A stretch of DNA of 19,099 bases from JAKANM01 sp964356495 (GCA_964356495.1 CAYHHR010000016.1:1-19099), one strand, 5' to 3'; shown: positions 11,798 to 19,099, counted from the stretch's first letter. Made by a program: numbers and translations. Notes: generated by a model not told the origin, from the sequence alone.

Positions 11798-12428
11798 CGC
11801 CAGTGTGGCGGCGGAAATTTTCAAGGAACGCGAATATCGTCTGGCGGAACCGATAATTACCTCCGCCTCAGCGCCAGTGCTAGACATCGGCGCGCATGCC
11901 GGATTTTTTTCGTTATACGCGCGGTCGTTAAATCCGTCGGTCAAAATTGTGGCTGTCGAACCTGAGCCTAACAATTTTGAACTATTGAAAAAAACGCTTG
12001 CAGAAAATGATGTTAAAAATGTCGAGGTAGTAAAGGCCGCCCTATCATCAAAAACCGGCAACAGAAAATTGATAATCTCAGTTGATTCTCATAACCACCG
12101 GCTGTTGGCTCCGGGCGAAAGCGATACTTCCAAGGAGTCCATATCTGTGTATACATATTCGTTGTCCGATTTAATGAAAAAGTGTATAATTACCAATGTA
12201 AGTTTGCTGAAGCTGGATATCGAAGAAGGGGAGTATGAGGCGTTCGAATCAATAACACCCGCTGATTTACAAAAAATTGACGCGATAATAATGGAGTATC
12301 ACCTTCGGGGCGGTCGAAAATTAGAAAAAATTGAGACTAAATTGCGAGAAAGTAAGTTTGGAGTTCAGGTTTTTCCATCGCGATTCGACAAAACTATGGG
12401 TTTCTTATTTGCAAAAAGTAAACGATAA
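11733..12428 (+). CDS. FkbM-family SAM-dependent methyltransferase
   Basis: A 231-residue class I methyltransferase. SAM-binding motif I is PVLDIGAHAGFFSLYA (about residues 48-63), the acidic end of strand 2 is VAVEPEPNNFELL, and the FkbM-typical LLKLDIEEGEYEAFE lies near residues 157-171. The C-terminal IIMEYHLRGGRKLEKIETKL also fits. FkbM-type enzymes commonly O-methylate sugars or polyketides; in this setting, just before a glycosyltransferase-like gene, surface-glycan modification is a reasonable guess. The first 22 codons are duplicated upstream of hicBA. Any original promoter or tRNA cotranscription upstream has been separated from the gene by the cassette. No Shine-Dalgarno sequence is obvious. 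Confidence 0.85.
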   Translation: MNTITVKSNGKEYSLPIRDDADASVAAEIFKEREYRLAEPIITSASAPVLDIGAHAGFFSLYARSLNPSVKIVAVEPEPNNFELLKKTLAENDVKNVEVVKAALSSKTGNRKLIISVDSHNHRLLAPGESDTSKESISVYTYSLSDLMKKCIITNVSLLKLDIEEGEYEAFESITPADLQKIDAIIMEYHLRGGRKLEKIETKLRESKFGVQVFPSRFDKTMGFLFAKSKR

Positions 12429-12445
12429 ATTTTCTCATTTCGAAT

Positions 12446-13771
12446 ATGGAAAATAAAGCTTGGATCGTAACAGTGGACATGGGTTACGGTCATCAGAGAG
12501 CGGCTTATCCGCTCCGCGAATTGTCGCCGACCGGTAAAGTGCTGATCGCCAACAATTACGCCGGGATTCCGAGGAATGACTTCAGGACCTGGAACAACGG
12601 CCGTAAAACATACGAATTTTTTTCTCGAACGAGCGGCTGGCCGTTGGTCGGTAATTTTGTGTTTAAGATGTTCGACAAAGTGCAGAGAGTCAAGCCATTT
12701 TATCCACGCCGTGATCTTTCCGATCCGAGTGTCCAGCTCAAACAGGTTTATTCGTTAATTCACCGCGGATTTGGAAGGGATCTGATCGAACAAATCAATC
12801 AGAAAGATATTCCGCTCATCACAACCTTTTTTACAACGGCGTTCATGGCTGAGGAACATAAATTCCGCAATGATATCTACACGGTTGTGTGCGACAGCGA
12901 CGTCAATCGAGCCTGGGTGGCGATAAATCCGGCGAAGAGCCGTATCAAATACCTCGCGCCATGTCGAAGAGTGGTTGAACGATTGCAAGAATATGGCGTC
13001 AAGGAAAAAAATATTTTTCTGACCGGGTTTCCGTTGCCGGAAGAAAATATTGGATCCGGGTTTAAGACATTAAAACAAGATCTCGCGCAACGAATCGAAA
13101 ATTTAGATCCTTCCCGTCGTTATCGAAGCAAGTTTGGGGATACTGTGAAAAAGTTTCTTGGCGATACCGGCCCTGTCCAAAAACGTCCGCTCACACTAAC
13201 GTTCGCAGTCGGCGGCGCGGGCGCGCAAAGATCGATCGCGCGATCGCTTTTGCTCGGATTGAAGGATAAATTGGTTAAGGAGGAAATTAATCTGAATTTG
13301 GTAGCCGGCAGCCGTAACGATGTATTCTCCTATTTCAAGCAATCAATAATCGACGCGCGTTTAGTAAAATGTTTTGGAAGAAATTTAAACATAATTTTTT
13401 CTCCCCACAAGGACGATTACTTCAAAGAATTTAATGAGTTGCTTCGGCATACTGATATTCTCTGGACAAAGCCAAGTGAGATGGTTTTTTATTCGGCGCT
13501 CGGGCTTCCAATCATCATCGCGCCGCCTCTCGGGTCGCAGGAGGAATTTAATCGCACCTGGTTGAAGACAATCGGCGCGGGGATAACGCAGAACGACCCG
13601 CGATTTACCAGTGAATGGATTTTCGATTGGGTAGACTCCGGATGGCTGGCGGAGGCGGCGATGGCTGGATTTCTTGATGGGCGTCAGTTTGGAGTTCGAA
13701 ATATCAAAGACGTCGTCTTCAATGGCATTGCGGCTCCGGACAAAGATGATAATCTGCTTCAACCATTCTAA
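12446..13771 (+). CDS. GT-B-fold glycosyltransferase-like protein (MurG/MGDG-synthase style)
   Basis: A 441-residue cytosolic or membrane-associated protein with GT-B features. The N-terminal nucleotide-sugar or acceptor-side strand is AWIVTVDMGYGHQRAA (residues 5-20), recalling the GxGH-x-R-A opening of diacylglycerol glycosyltransferases and MGDG synthases. In the C-terminal half, LTFAVGGAGAQ starts the second Rossmann domain (about residue 250). The donor-binding region is DILWTKPSEMVFYSALGLP, followed by APPLGSQEEFNRTWL, close to the GT28 pattern of Glu/Gly-rich loop plus E-x-x-N. It lies 17 bp after the methyltransferase gene, probably in one operon. A glycolipid or cell-surface glycan role is inferred. 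An epimerase of the same fold cannot be excluded. Confidence 0.68.
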   Translation: MENKAWIVTVDMGYGHQRAAYPLRELSPTGKVLIANNYAGIPRNDFRTWNNGRKTYEFFSRTSGWPLVGNFVFKMFDKVQRVKPFYPRRDLSDPSVQLKQVYSLIHRGFGRDLIEQINQKDIPLITTFFTTAFMAEEHKFRNDIYTVVCDSDVNRAWVAINPAKSRIKYLAPCRRVVERLQEYGVKEKNIFLTGFPLPEENIGSGFKTLKQDLAQRIENLDPSRRYRSKFGDTVKKFLGDTGPVQKRPLTLTFAVGGAGAQRSIARSLLLGLKDKLVKEEINLNLVAGSRNDVFSYFKQSIIDARLVKCFGRNLNIIFSPHKDDYFKEFNELLRHTDILWTKPSEMVFYSALGLPIIIAPPLGSQEEFNRTWLKTIGAGITQNDPRFTSEWIFDWVDSGWLAEAAMAGFLDGRQFGVRNIKDVVFNGIAAPDKDDNLLQPF

Positions 13772-13814
13772 AATTTATCCAATTGTACTCATAGAATTTG
13801 AATGATTTTTTTAT

Positions 13815-14312
13815 ATGCAAATTCCATACCGCAAGCCGGGAAAATTCAGTCAGATGAAACAGGACTATCATTTAACTGAGGGTAAATTTAAGGAACTGGA
13901 AAATAAGCTTGAGAGGCTAAAAAAATCACGTCCTGAAGCGGCGGCCGAAGTTAGCCGGCTGGCCGAGCTTGGGGATTTTTCAGAGAACGTTGAGTACCAA
14001 CTAGCCAAAGGAAAATTACGAGGAATAAATAGCGGAATCTTAACGCTTGAGCACCAAATAAACCAGGCAGAAATAATCACGCCGCAAAATCAACTCGACC
14101 GAGTCGAGCTCGGCCATACGGTTACAGTGAAAGTTGGGGGTAAAACAAAAAAATACTTGATTCTCGGCTCTTCAGAGACCCGTCCCGGTAAAGGTGTCAT
14201 CTCTCATAATTCACCGCTCGGCGCGGCTTTGATCGGGCGTGAAGTAGGGGAGAGTGTAAAGATAAAGCTGACGGATAAAGAAGTCGAGTACGAAATTATT
14301 AAGATTGAGTAG
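13815..14312 (+). CDS. greA: Transcript cleavage factor GreA
   Basis: A 165-residue factor that enters the RNA polymerase secondary channel and stimulates cleavage of backtracked RNA. The N-terminal coiled coil (residues about 18-85) carries the tip motif LAELGDFSENVEYQLAKGKLR, where the Asp and Glu of GD-x-SEN-x-EY needed for metal binding are present. The C-terminal FKBP-like domain has VELGHTVTVKV, the block YLILGSSE, GVISHNSPLGAALIGREVGE and VEYEIIKIE, all family-typical. The start could be 13815 or the ATG at 13854 (MKQDYHLTEGKFKEL), which matches the usual GreA opening better; neither has a Shine-Dalgarno sequence. The 3' end overlaps the convergent flavoprotein gene by 14 bp. Confidence 0.93.
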   Translation: MQIPYRKPGKFSQMKQDYHLTEGKFKELENKLERLKKSRPEAAAEVSRLAELGDFSENVEYQLAKGKLRGINSGILTLEHQINQAEIITPQNQLDRVELGHTVTVKVGGKTKKYLILGSSETRPGKGVISHNSPLGAALIGREVGESVKIKLTDKEVEYEIIKIE

Positions 14313-15537
14313 CGATCTTCGCGCCAGCCATGTGTCCGGTTGCCCAGGATGCCTGAAGGTTGAAGCCGCCGGTAAAGCCATCAATATCCAAAATTTCGCC
14401 GGCAAAATATAATCCCGGACATATTTTTGATTCCATCGTGCTAGGATTAACTTCTGTTAATTTTACGCCGCCGGCTGTCACAAATTCCTCTCCGGCGCCG
14501 CGTCCGGTCGCATTCAGCGGCAACTTTTTCAACCATTCAACGCTTTTTTGTAAGTACTGTTTATTTGTTTCCGCATTTTTAAGCTCGGCAGGAAATTCAA
14601 GCGCATCACAAATCAAGCCTGCTAATTTCGCTGGAACAAAATTGTGAAGAGTATTTTTAAAAGATTTTTTAGGGTTCTCGGCAATTGATTTTTTAAGCCG
14701 TTCGGTCAGTTCGTCTTTTGAAATTTCCGGAACAAAATCAATAAAAAATTCCAACGGATGATTTTCACCGAACGGTTCATGCGCGGTCAAGGATGAAAGA
14801 GCAAAAACCGCCGGTCCGCTGATGCCGGTATGAGTAAATAAAAATGCGCCCGTCCGGCTATGTGTTTTAGTTCCTTTCGCGGTTATATTGGCATTTACGA
14901 ATGACATGCCGGCAAGCTGCTTGGACCATTTTTCCAGGATATAAAATGAATGGAGGCTGGCCGCAAGCGGCGCTATCGAATGTCCGAGCGATTCCGCCAT
15001 CGCGTAACCGTCACCCGTTGAGCCGGTGCGGCGAAACGCCTGGCCACCGACAGCCAATATAAGCACGTCAACCCTTATTTCTGGTTGTTTGCTGAAATTA
15101 ATAATAAAAGCGTCGTTTTCCTTTTTGATTTCCGCAACAGCATGTCCCATCAGCAATTTAGTTTTATTTTCCGAGAAAATTTTCTCAAAAACTCCAACCA
15201 CATCTCGGCCGTTGTCTGAAACCGGAAAAACCCTTAAATCTTTTTCACACTTTAGCTGGACGTCATGGTTCTCGAACCAGGCGCGAACTTCGGCTGGCGA
15301 AAATGCATGCATCGCGGACATCAGAAATTTTTCTCCGCGTGGATAATTTTGAAGCACAGTTTTAATATCTTCAATACCGGTCGTCACATTACAACGGCCA
15401 CCGCCGGAAATTATCACTTTTTTGCCCAGGGATTCATTCCTTTCTATCAAAAAAACCTCGATCTTTGGGTCAAGTTCGTTGATTGTCGCCGCCGCCATCA
15501 TCCCTGCGGCGCCTCCGCCGATGATTGCTACTTTCAT
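14299..15537 (-). CDS. HI0933/BaiN-like NAD(P)/FAD-dependent oxidoreductase
   Basis: A 412-residue flavoprotein of the HI0933/YhiN (aminoacetone-oxidase-like, BaiN-like) family. The N-terminal FAD dinucleotide fold is VAIIGGGAAGMMAA (residues 3-16), then the acidic VFLIERNESLGKK and the family-specific SGGGRCNVTTG (about 44-54). ILAVGGQAFRRTGSTGDGYAMA is in the middle (key part GSTGDGY). The C-terminal GLYFAGEILDIDGFTGGFNLQ (FAD contact, key part GEILDIDG) completes the fold. Substrates of the family are poorly known; proposed ones include aminoacetone and steroid-like compounds. It is transcribed toward greA and the two share 14 bp at their ends. Starts at ATG 15537 with no Shine-Dalgarno sequence. 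Length is normal. Confidence 0.9.
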   Translation of the reverse strand: MKVAIIGGGAAGMMAAATINELDPKIEVFLIERNESLGKKVIISGGGRCNVTTGIEDIKTVLQNYPRGEKFLMSAMHAFSPAEVRAWFENHDVQLKCEKDLRVFPVSDNGRDVVGVFEKIFSENKTKLLMGHAVAEIKKENDAFIINFSKQPEIRVDVLILAVGGQAFRRTGSTGDGYAMAESLGHSIAPLAASLHSFYILEKWSKQLAGMSFVNANITAKGTKTHSRTGAFLFTHTGISGPAVFALSSLTAHEPFGENHPLEFFIDFVPEISKDELTERLKKSIAENPKKSFKNTLHNFVPAKLAGLICDALEFPAELKNAETNKQYLQKSVEWLKKLPLNATGRGAGEEFVTAGGVKLTEVNPSTMESKICPGLYFAGEILDIDGFTGGFNLQASWATGHMAGAKIATQS

Positions 15538-15595
15538 AATGCTATGGATGTTTTTTGAATGTTAACACTTATAATGAAATTAGGCAAAAATCTCA

Positions 15596-15624
15596 TTGAC
15601 AAAAGCTCGAAAAACTCGTAAACT
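15596..15624 (+). promoter_or_regulatory. Promoter of the tRNA-Asn unit
   Basis: -35 TTGACA (15596-15601), a 17-bp spacer and -10 TAAACT (15619-15624). The start near 15631 gives about 73 bases of leader before the tRNA, including the tRNA-like remnant. Confidence 0.75.
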
Positions 15625-15643
15625 CTTAATGTCAAAAACATTC

Positions 15644-15680
15644 GCGGGTAGCACTCCGCCAGCTGGCGGAGGTAGCGCAG
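15644..15680 (+). repeat. tRNA-like 5' remnant with an inserted 18-bp palindrome
   Basis: GCGGGTAGC (15644-15652) and GGTAGCGCAG (15671-15680) resemble bases 4-11 and the D-arm 3' half of the tRNA-Asn that follows (CGGGTAGC ... GGTAGCGCAG). Where the tRNA has GCAGC, the remnant has the perfect palindrome CTCCGCCAGCTGGCGGAG (15654-15671). It cannot form a tRNA. Only 23 bases separate it from the intact tRNA. Confidence 0.7.
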
Positions 15681-15703
15681 ATGAATTATAAACAATTATT
15701 CAT

Positions 15704-15775
15704 TCCCGGGTAGCGCAGCGGTAGCGCAGTTGGCTGTTAACCAATTGGTCGTCGGTTCGAATCCGACCCCGGGAG
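15704..15775 (+). tRNA. tRNA-Asn(GTT)
   Basis: A 72-nt cloverleaf. Acceptor TCCCGGG/CCCGGGA, discriminator G15775; anticodon stem GTTGG/CCAAT (one G-T) around CTGTTAA, anticodon GTT; T stem GTCGG/CCGAC around TTCGAAT. CCA is not encoded. Confidence 0.95.
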
Positions 15776-15785
15776 CTCGATTTAG

Positions 15786-15814
15786 AAAACAGACTATTTT
15801 TAGTCTGTTTTTGT
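15786..15814 (+). terminator. Strong intrinsic terminator after tRNA-Asn
   Basis: AAAACAGACTA pairs perfectly with TAGTCTGTTTT around TTTT, an 11-bp stem ending in a T-run. It separates the tRNA-Asn transcript from the restriction-modification promoter that begins one base later. Confidence 0.9.
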
Positions 15815-15843
15815 TTGACGGCGGAATAAAAGACGCCTATAAT
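15815..15843 (+). promoter_or_regulatory. Promoter of the Type III R-M operon, leaderless or short leader
   Basis: -35 TTGACG (15815-15820), a 17-bp spacer and -10 TATAAT (15838-15843). Transcription should begin at about 15849-15851, exactly at the first possible ATG of mod. Confidence 0.82.
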
Positions 15844-15848
15844 TAACG

Positions 15849-17444
15849 ATGTCTTTTGACCGCTATTTTATTATATCTATGCCAACTTTAAACTGGATCG
15901 GCAAGGAAGCCGTAGTAAACCACGACAAGGAAGTGCCTTTCCGCCTGTTGCGTAAAGTAAAGTCCTCTTCTGTCGGCGACAACTCACAAAATCTTGTTAT
16001 CCACGGCGATAACCTAGAGGCATTAAAAGCGTTAATGCCTTATTATATTGGGAAAATTAAGTGTATTTACATTGATCCGCCTTATAATACTGGAAATGAG
16101 AGTTGGGTATATAACGATAAGGTAAATTCGCCTAAAATTAAAAAGTGGCTCGGTAAGGTTGTTGGAAGAGAATCAGAAGATTTGTGTCGGCATGACAAAT
16201 GGTTGTGCATGATGTATCCGAGGTTTAAATTGTTAAAAGATTTACTCAGCGACGACGGGTTGATTTTTGTTTCTATTGATGATAATGAGCATTGCAATCT
16301 TAAACAAATCATGGATGAAATTTTTGGATCAGCCAATTTTATTACTTCATTTATTTGGAATAAAAAATTGACTGGTGGACATGATTCAAAAATAGTAAAT
16401 GTTGTTCATGAATATGTAGTTTGTTATACAAAAAATATTGATGGGGTGAGTTTAATAAACAAAATTAGTAGCGGAACAGAGTATCCACTTTTCGATGATA
16501 AAAGCGGACAAAATTTTAAATGGGATAGTTTATGGACAGTTTCTCATGGATATACAAAGAACTGCGATTATCCAATTGAAGCACCAGACGGAACAAAAGT
16601 TTTTCCTTGGATGTGCCATAAAGACAGAGAAAAAGTTAAAGGTAGAGCTCGTTGGTTTTGGAGTTTAGAAACTTATCAAAAACAAAAAGATTCTATTCTT
16701 GTAAAAAAGGACAAAAAAGATGAGTGGAAGGTTTACAAAAAAGTTTTTGGCGGTAGTTTGATTCCACCGAAATCAATCTTTGATAAAGAGACTGTTGGCG
16801 GAACATCTCATGGAAAGGAAGCTTTGGAAAAGATATTTGGCAAGGTTGGTGTTTTTGATAATCCAAAATCAGTAGAATTAGTAAAAGAAATAATCAAATA
16901 TGCTACAAAAAATGATTCCATAATTATGGATTCTTTCGCTGGGTCAGGCACTACAGGCCATGCTGTTTTAGACCTAAACAATGAAGACGGAGGAAATAGA
17001 AAATTTATTTTGGTTGAAATGGAAGATAAAATAGTTAAAGACATTACAGCAGAGAGAATTAAGCGAGTTATAAATATAAATGGATATAATAACGGTTTTG
17101 AATATTGCGAATTAGATAAACCATTGTTTGACGAGCACGGACAAATTGAAGACACATGCGAATTTAATCAATTCGCTACTTATATATATTTTACCGAAAC
17201 ACAGACAAACATTGATAAGAACAAAATTGAAAAGAATTTTATCGGTGAACACAGCGACACCGAATTTTATCTTATTTACAAAGAAAAAGATAAAAATATT
17301 TTGACAAAATCTTTTTTGAGCAAACTTCGCAAGACCGAAAACGAAAAGATTGTTTATGCCGACAAGAATTATCTCGATGAGGATGTGCTTTTAGAATACA
17401 ACATTACTTTCAAACAAATCCCTTACGAGGTTAAAGTTTATTAA
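15849..17444 (+). CDS. mod: Type III restriction-modification system methylation subunit (Mod)
   Basis: A 531-residue N6-adenine DNA methyltransferase, the modification and specificity subunit of a Type III system. Motif order is beta-class: the catalytic DPPYNTG (residues 76-82) comes before SAM-binding FAGSGTTGHAVLDL (363-376). MPTLNWIGKEAVVNHDKEVPF at residues 11-31 is the common Mod opening, so translation may start at ATG 15879. The promoter instead points to a leaderless start at 15849, and nothing in the sequence decides. The region between the motifs (residues about 165-340) is the likely target-recognition part. A C-terminal tail with HSDTEFYLIYKEKDK is typical of Mod proteins. AT-rich relative to greA or ftsX, fitting transfer. 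It is followed after 3 bp by a small membrane-protein gene, then res. Confidence 0.92.
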   Translation: MSFDRYFIISMPTLNWIGKEAVVNHDKEVPFRLLRKVKSSSVGDNSQNLVIHGDNLEALKALMPYYIGKIKCIYIDPPYNTGNESWVYNDKVNSPKIKKWLGKVVGRESEDLCRHDKWLCMMYPRFKLLKDLLSDDGLIFVSIDDNEHCNLKQIMDEIFGSANFITSFIWNKKLTGGHDSKIVNVVHEYVVCYTKNIDGVSLINKISSGTEYPLFDDKSGQNFKWDSLWTVSHGYTKNCDYPIEAPDGTKVFPWMCHKDREKVKGRARWFWSLETYQKQKDSILVKKDKKDEWKVYKKVFGGSLIPPKSIFDKETVGGTSHGKEALEKIFGKVGVFDNPKSVELVKEIIKYATKNDSIIMDSFAGSGTTGHAVLDLNNEDGGNRKFILVEMEDKIVKDITAERIKRVININGYNNGFEYCELDKPLFDEHGQIEDTCEFNQFATYIYFTETQTNIDKNKIEKNFIGEHSDTEFYLIYKEKDKNILTKSFLSKLRKTENEKIVYADKNYLDEDVLLEYNITFKQIPYEVKVY

Positions 17445-17447
17445 TTT

Positions 17448-17792
17448 ATGATTAGCAAAAAAGAAAAAATCGCCATTAAAATTATTTATACGGAATACGA
17501 ATTAAAAAAAGACCCATACAAATTGTATATGGAGACTTCTGACTTGTTAAAAAAATCAAAAGGCAAATTAACGTTACCAGATCTCCATGCAATAATTTTG
17601 CACGGTAAATCACAATATATTAATTTCCTTGATGCAATGGGAGATAAGGTGCATTTAAATCCAGCTGGTGTGGCATATTCTGAGGATTGGTTGGTAAGAT
17701 TTTTTAGTCTTGTGGGTTTCGGGATCAACTTAGTTGCGTCACTCATCGCCGCAATTTTTGCTGTATTAGCTTATTTTAAATATGGAACTTAA
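17448..17792 (+). CDS. Small protein with C-terminal membrane helix inside the Type III R-M operon
   Basis: A 114-residue protein that I do not recognise. The soluble part (residues 1-82) is basic and mostly helical at the N-terminus (ISKKEKIAIKIIYTEYELKK), followed by LTLPDLHAIILHG and DKVHLNPAGVAYSEDW; the last phrase resembles the wing of a winged-helix domain, but this is weak. Residues 83-108 (FFSLVGFGINLVASLIAAIFAVLAYF) form one strong transmembrane helix, leaving a tail of a few residues. This is a tail-anchored layout. It starts 3 bp after mod and overlaps res by 11 bp, so it is tightly coupled to both. Possible roles are a membrane tether for the R-M complex, a regulator, or an added anti-phage effector; all are inference. 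Confidence 0.75.
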   Translation: MISKKEKIAIKIIYTEYELKKDPYKLYMETSDLLKKSKGKLTLPDLHAIILHGKSQYINFLDAMGDKVHLNPAGVAYSEDWLVRFFSLVGFGINLVASLIAAIFAVLAYFKYGT

Positions 17793-19099
17793 AAAATACC
17801 AACAATCAGCGATTGAAACACTAAAAGAATACTTAAAAGAGCTACAAAAAGTTGGCACAAAGTATGCTTTCATGGGTATTACCAACAAGCCATACAATCC
17901 TGACTTTTTCACGGATATTCCTTTTGTCTGCGTAAAGATTCCAACAGGTGGTGGCAAAACAATGGTGGCTTGTCATGCAACCCAAGAGTTAATGAAAACC
18001 GCTTTGGCTAAAAAATTGGATAAAGGTATCGTGATGTGGTTAGTGCCGTCGGAAGCAATCAAAACCCAAACACTAAAGAAGTTTAAAGATAAGAACGACC
18101 CACATCGTCGAGCTTTAGATGAGGCTTTTCAAAACGGTGTGCGTATATTTTCCAACGAGGAAGCTTTGCGTATTCGCAGAGAAGATGTTGACGACAATCT
18201 TTGTATCATCATTTCCAGTTTGGAAGCTTTTAGAAAAGACAAAAAGATTCAAACAAAATATAAAGTTTACCAAGAGAACGGCTCGCTCTTGAGTCATTTT
18301 GAAAATTTACACAATGACGATAATTTAGAAAAAGACGAGGAAGGCACGGTAATAAATTCTTTGGCCAATGTCGTAAAGATGAGTAACCCTTTGATTGTTA
18401 TCGACGAGGGACATAAAACCCAAACCCGACTTTCCATTGATTTTATCAAGGACTTAAACCCTTGTTTTATAATTGAATACACCGCCACTCCGCGAGGCGG
18501 CAGTAATATTTTGGTGGATATTTCCGCCTCGCAATTAAAAATAGAACACATGGTCAAGATCCCAATTGTTTTGGAAAGCGCTACTCAATGGCAAAATGCG
18601 GTCGCGAGAGGAATTGAAAAAAGAAATGAACTGGAAAAAGAAACAAAGAAAATAAAAAGTGAATATATTCGTCCGATTGTGCTTTTACAGGCGCAGCCTC
18701 AAAGTAAGGTGAACGATACTGTTACAGTAGAACAATTGAAAGCGCATCTATTGCGTGCTAAAATTTCAGAAGAAGAAATTGCCATAAAAACTTCCGACAG
18801 GAATGATCTTGAGGGTGTCGATTTGTTTAGTAAAAAATGCAAGGTTCGCTATATTATTACTGTTAATGCCCTGGCGGAAGGATGGGATTGTTCCTTTGCC
18901 TATGTTTTGGTGTCAGTCGCCAATGTTGGGGCTAAAATCGCCGTAGAACAGATTATAGGGCGTATTATTCGTATGCCTTATGCCAAAAAGAAAGCTAATG
19001 AGAATTTGAACCGTTGCTACATTTTCGCTTCGGCTAAAAATTTTAACGAAGCGGCCACCCAAATTATCGGCGGTCTTGAAAGCAATGGTTATAGCCGAC
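17782..19099 (+). CDS. res: Type III restriction subunit (Res), 3'-truncated by window end
   Basis: SF2 helicase/translocase plus nuclease subunit that acts with Mod to cut unmodified DNA. The frame opens at ATG 17782, overlapping the small membrane-protein gene by 11 bp, and stays open to the window end: 439 codons are visible of a family length near 900. Seen: MELKKYQQSAIETL, Walker A IPTGGGKT (residues 53-60), motif II VIDEGH (206-211), motif III YTATP (233-237), VNALAEGWDCSFAYV (motif V region) and motif VI EQIIGRIIRMP. The PD-(D/E)xK nuclease domain expected at the C-terminus is outside the window, so whether restriction is intact cannot be judged. DEGH rather than DEAD or DEAH is common in Res proteins. 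Confidence 0.92.
   Translation, partial: MELKKYQQSAIETLKEYLKELQKVGTKYAFMGITNKPYNPDFFTDIPFVCVKIPTGGGKTMVACHATQELMKTALAKKLDKGIVMWLVPSEAIKTQTLKKFKDKNDPHRRALDEAFQNGVRIFSNEEALRIRREDVDDNLCIIISSLEAFRKDKKIQTKYKVYQENGSLLSHFENLHNDDNLEKDEEGTVINSLANVVKMSNPLIVIDEGHKTQTRLSIDFIKDLNPCFIIEYTATPRGGSNILVDISASQLKIEHMVKIPIVLESATQWQNAVARGIEKRNELEKETKKIKSEYIRPIVLLQAQPQSKVNDTVTVEQLKAHLLRAKISEEEIAIKTSDRNDLEGVDLFSKKCKVRYIITVNALAEGWDCSFAYVLVSVANVGAKIAVEQIIGRIIRMPYAKKKANENLNRCYIFASAKNFNEAATQIIGGLESNGYSR

Noticed and set aside
15644..15680. A second functional tRNA upstream of tRNA-Asn
   Set aside because: There is no anticodon arm, T arm or 3' acceptor strand; only the 5' part is present and it carries a palindrome.
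15849..19099. BREX, DISARM or Type I system instead of Type III
   Set aside because: The visible genes are a beta-class Mod with the usual MPTLNWIGKEAV opening and a DEGH-box Res; no specificity subunit, PglZ, BrxC or DrmA-like gene is seen, though the operon is cut by the window end.

Overview
This window looks like a chromosomal scaffold piece from an uncultivated bacterium with a small genome, most likely Candidate Phyla Radiation / Patescibacteria. That placement is an inference. It rests on compact gene order, a divergent Mur ligase, a parvulin whose first strand seems to sit at its C-terminus, apparently leaderless housekeeping genes, frequent short palindromes between genes, and small single-domain proteins. 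A run of exactly 100 N at 9450-9549 marks it as scaffolded assembly data.

Layout. 1-3247 is a plus-strand cell-envelope/division run: the end of a MurE-like ligase, a membrane PH-like protein, an FtsB/DivIC-like protein and a membrane-anchored parvulin-type foldase, followed by tRNA-Gly(CCC). 3496-8329 is an accessory island of four minus-strand paralogues with signal peptides. Three carry an intact HExxH zinc-peptidase motif plus a DE-x-x-AY block; the fourth has lost every ligand. The three intact copies each have a near-identical promoter (TTGAC-C/G, 17 bp, TATAGT) and a strong Shine-Dalgarno sequence. A divergent plus-strand secreted murein-hydrolase-like gene sits inside the island. 8494-10511 holds tRNA-Thr(CGT), ftsE and ftsX; a 100-N gap flanked by a perfect 55-bp duplication lies between the last two.

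10523-12428 is a layered tRNA-Gln locus. A GIY-YIG gene lies between a 5' tRNA-Gln remnant, split by palindromes, and the intact tRNA-Gln. A hicBA toxin-antitoxin cassette lies between a duplicated 5' end of the fkbM-type methyltransferase gene and the intact gene, with a second possible tRNA-Gln remnant at the downstream junction. A GT-B glycosyltransferase-like gene, greA and a convergent flavoprotein gene follow. 15596-15814 is a tRNA-Asn unit with its own promoter, a tRNA-like remnant carrying a palindrome, and a strong terminator. From 15849 to the window end runs a Type III restriction-modification operon (mod, a small membrane protein, res) that continues beyond the window.

How the genes fit together. 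The core genes concern peptidoglycan synthesis, septum formation and its control (MurE, FtsB-like, FtsEX, a secreted murein hydrolase) and secretion-coupled folding. Around them sit mobile or defensive modules (GIY-YIG, HicBA, Type III R-M), which look AT-richer by eye. The most promising possibly undescribed elements are the coordinately expressed secreted HExxH family with a dead paralogue, the stepwise cassette accretion at tRNA-Gln, and the small membrane protein inside the Type III R-M operon.
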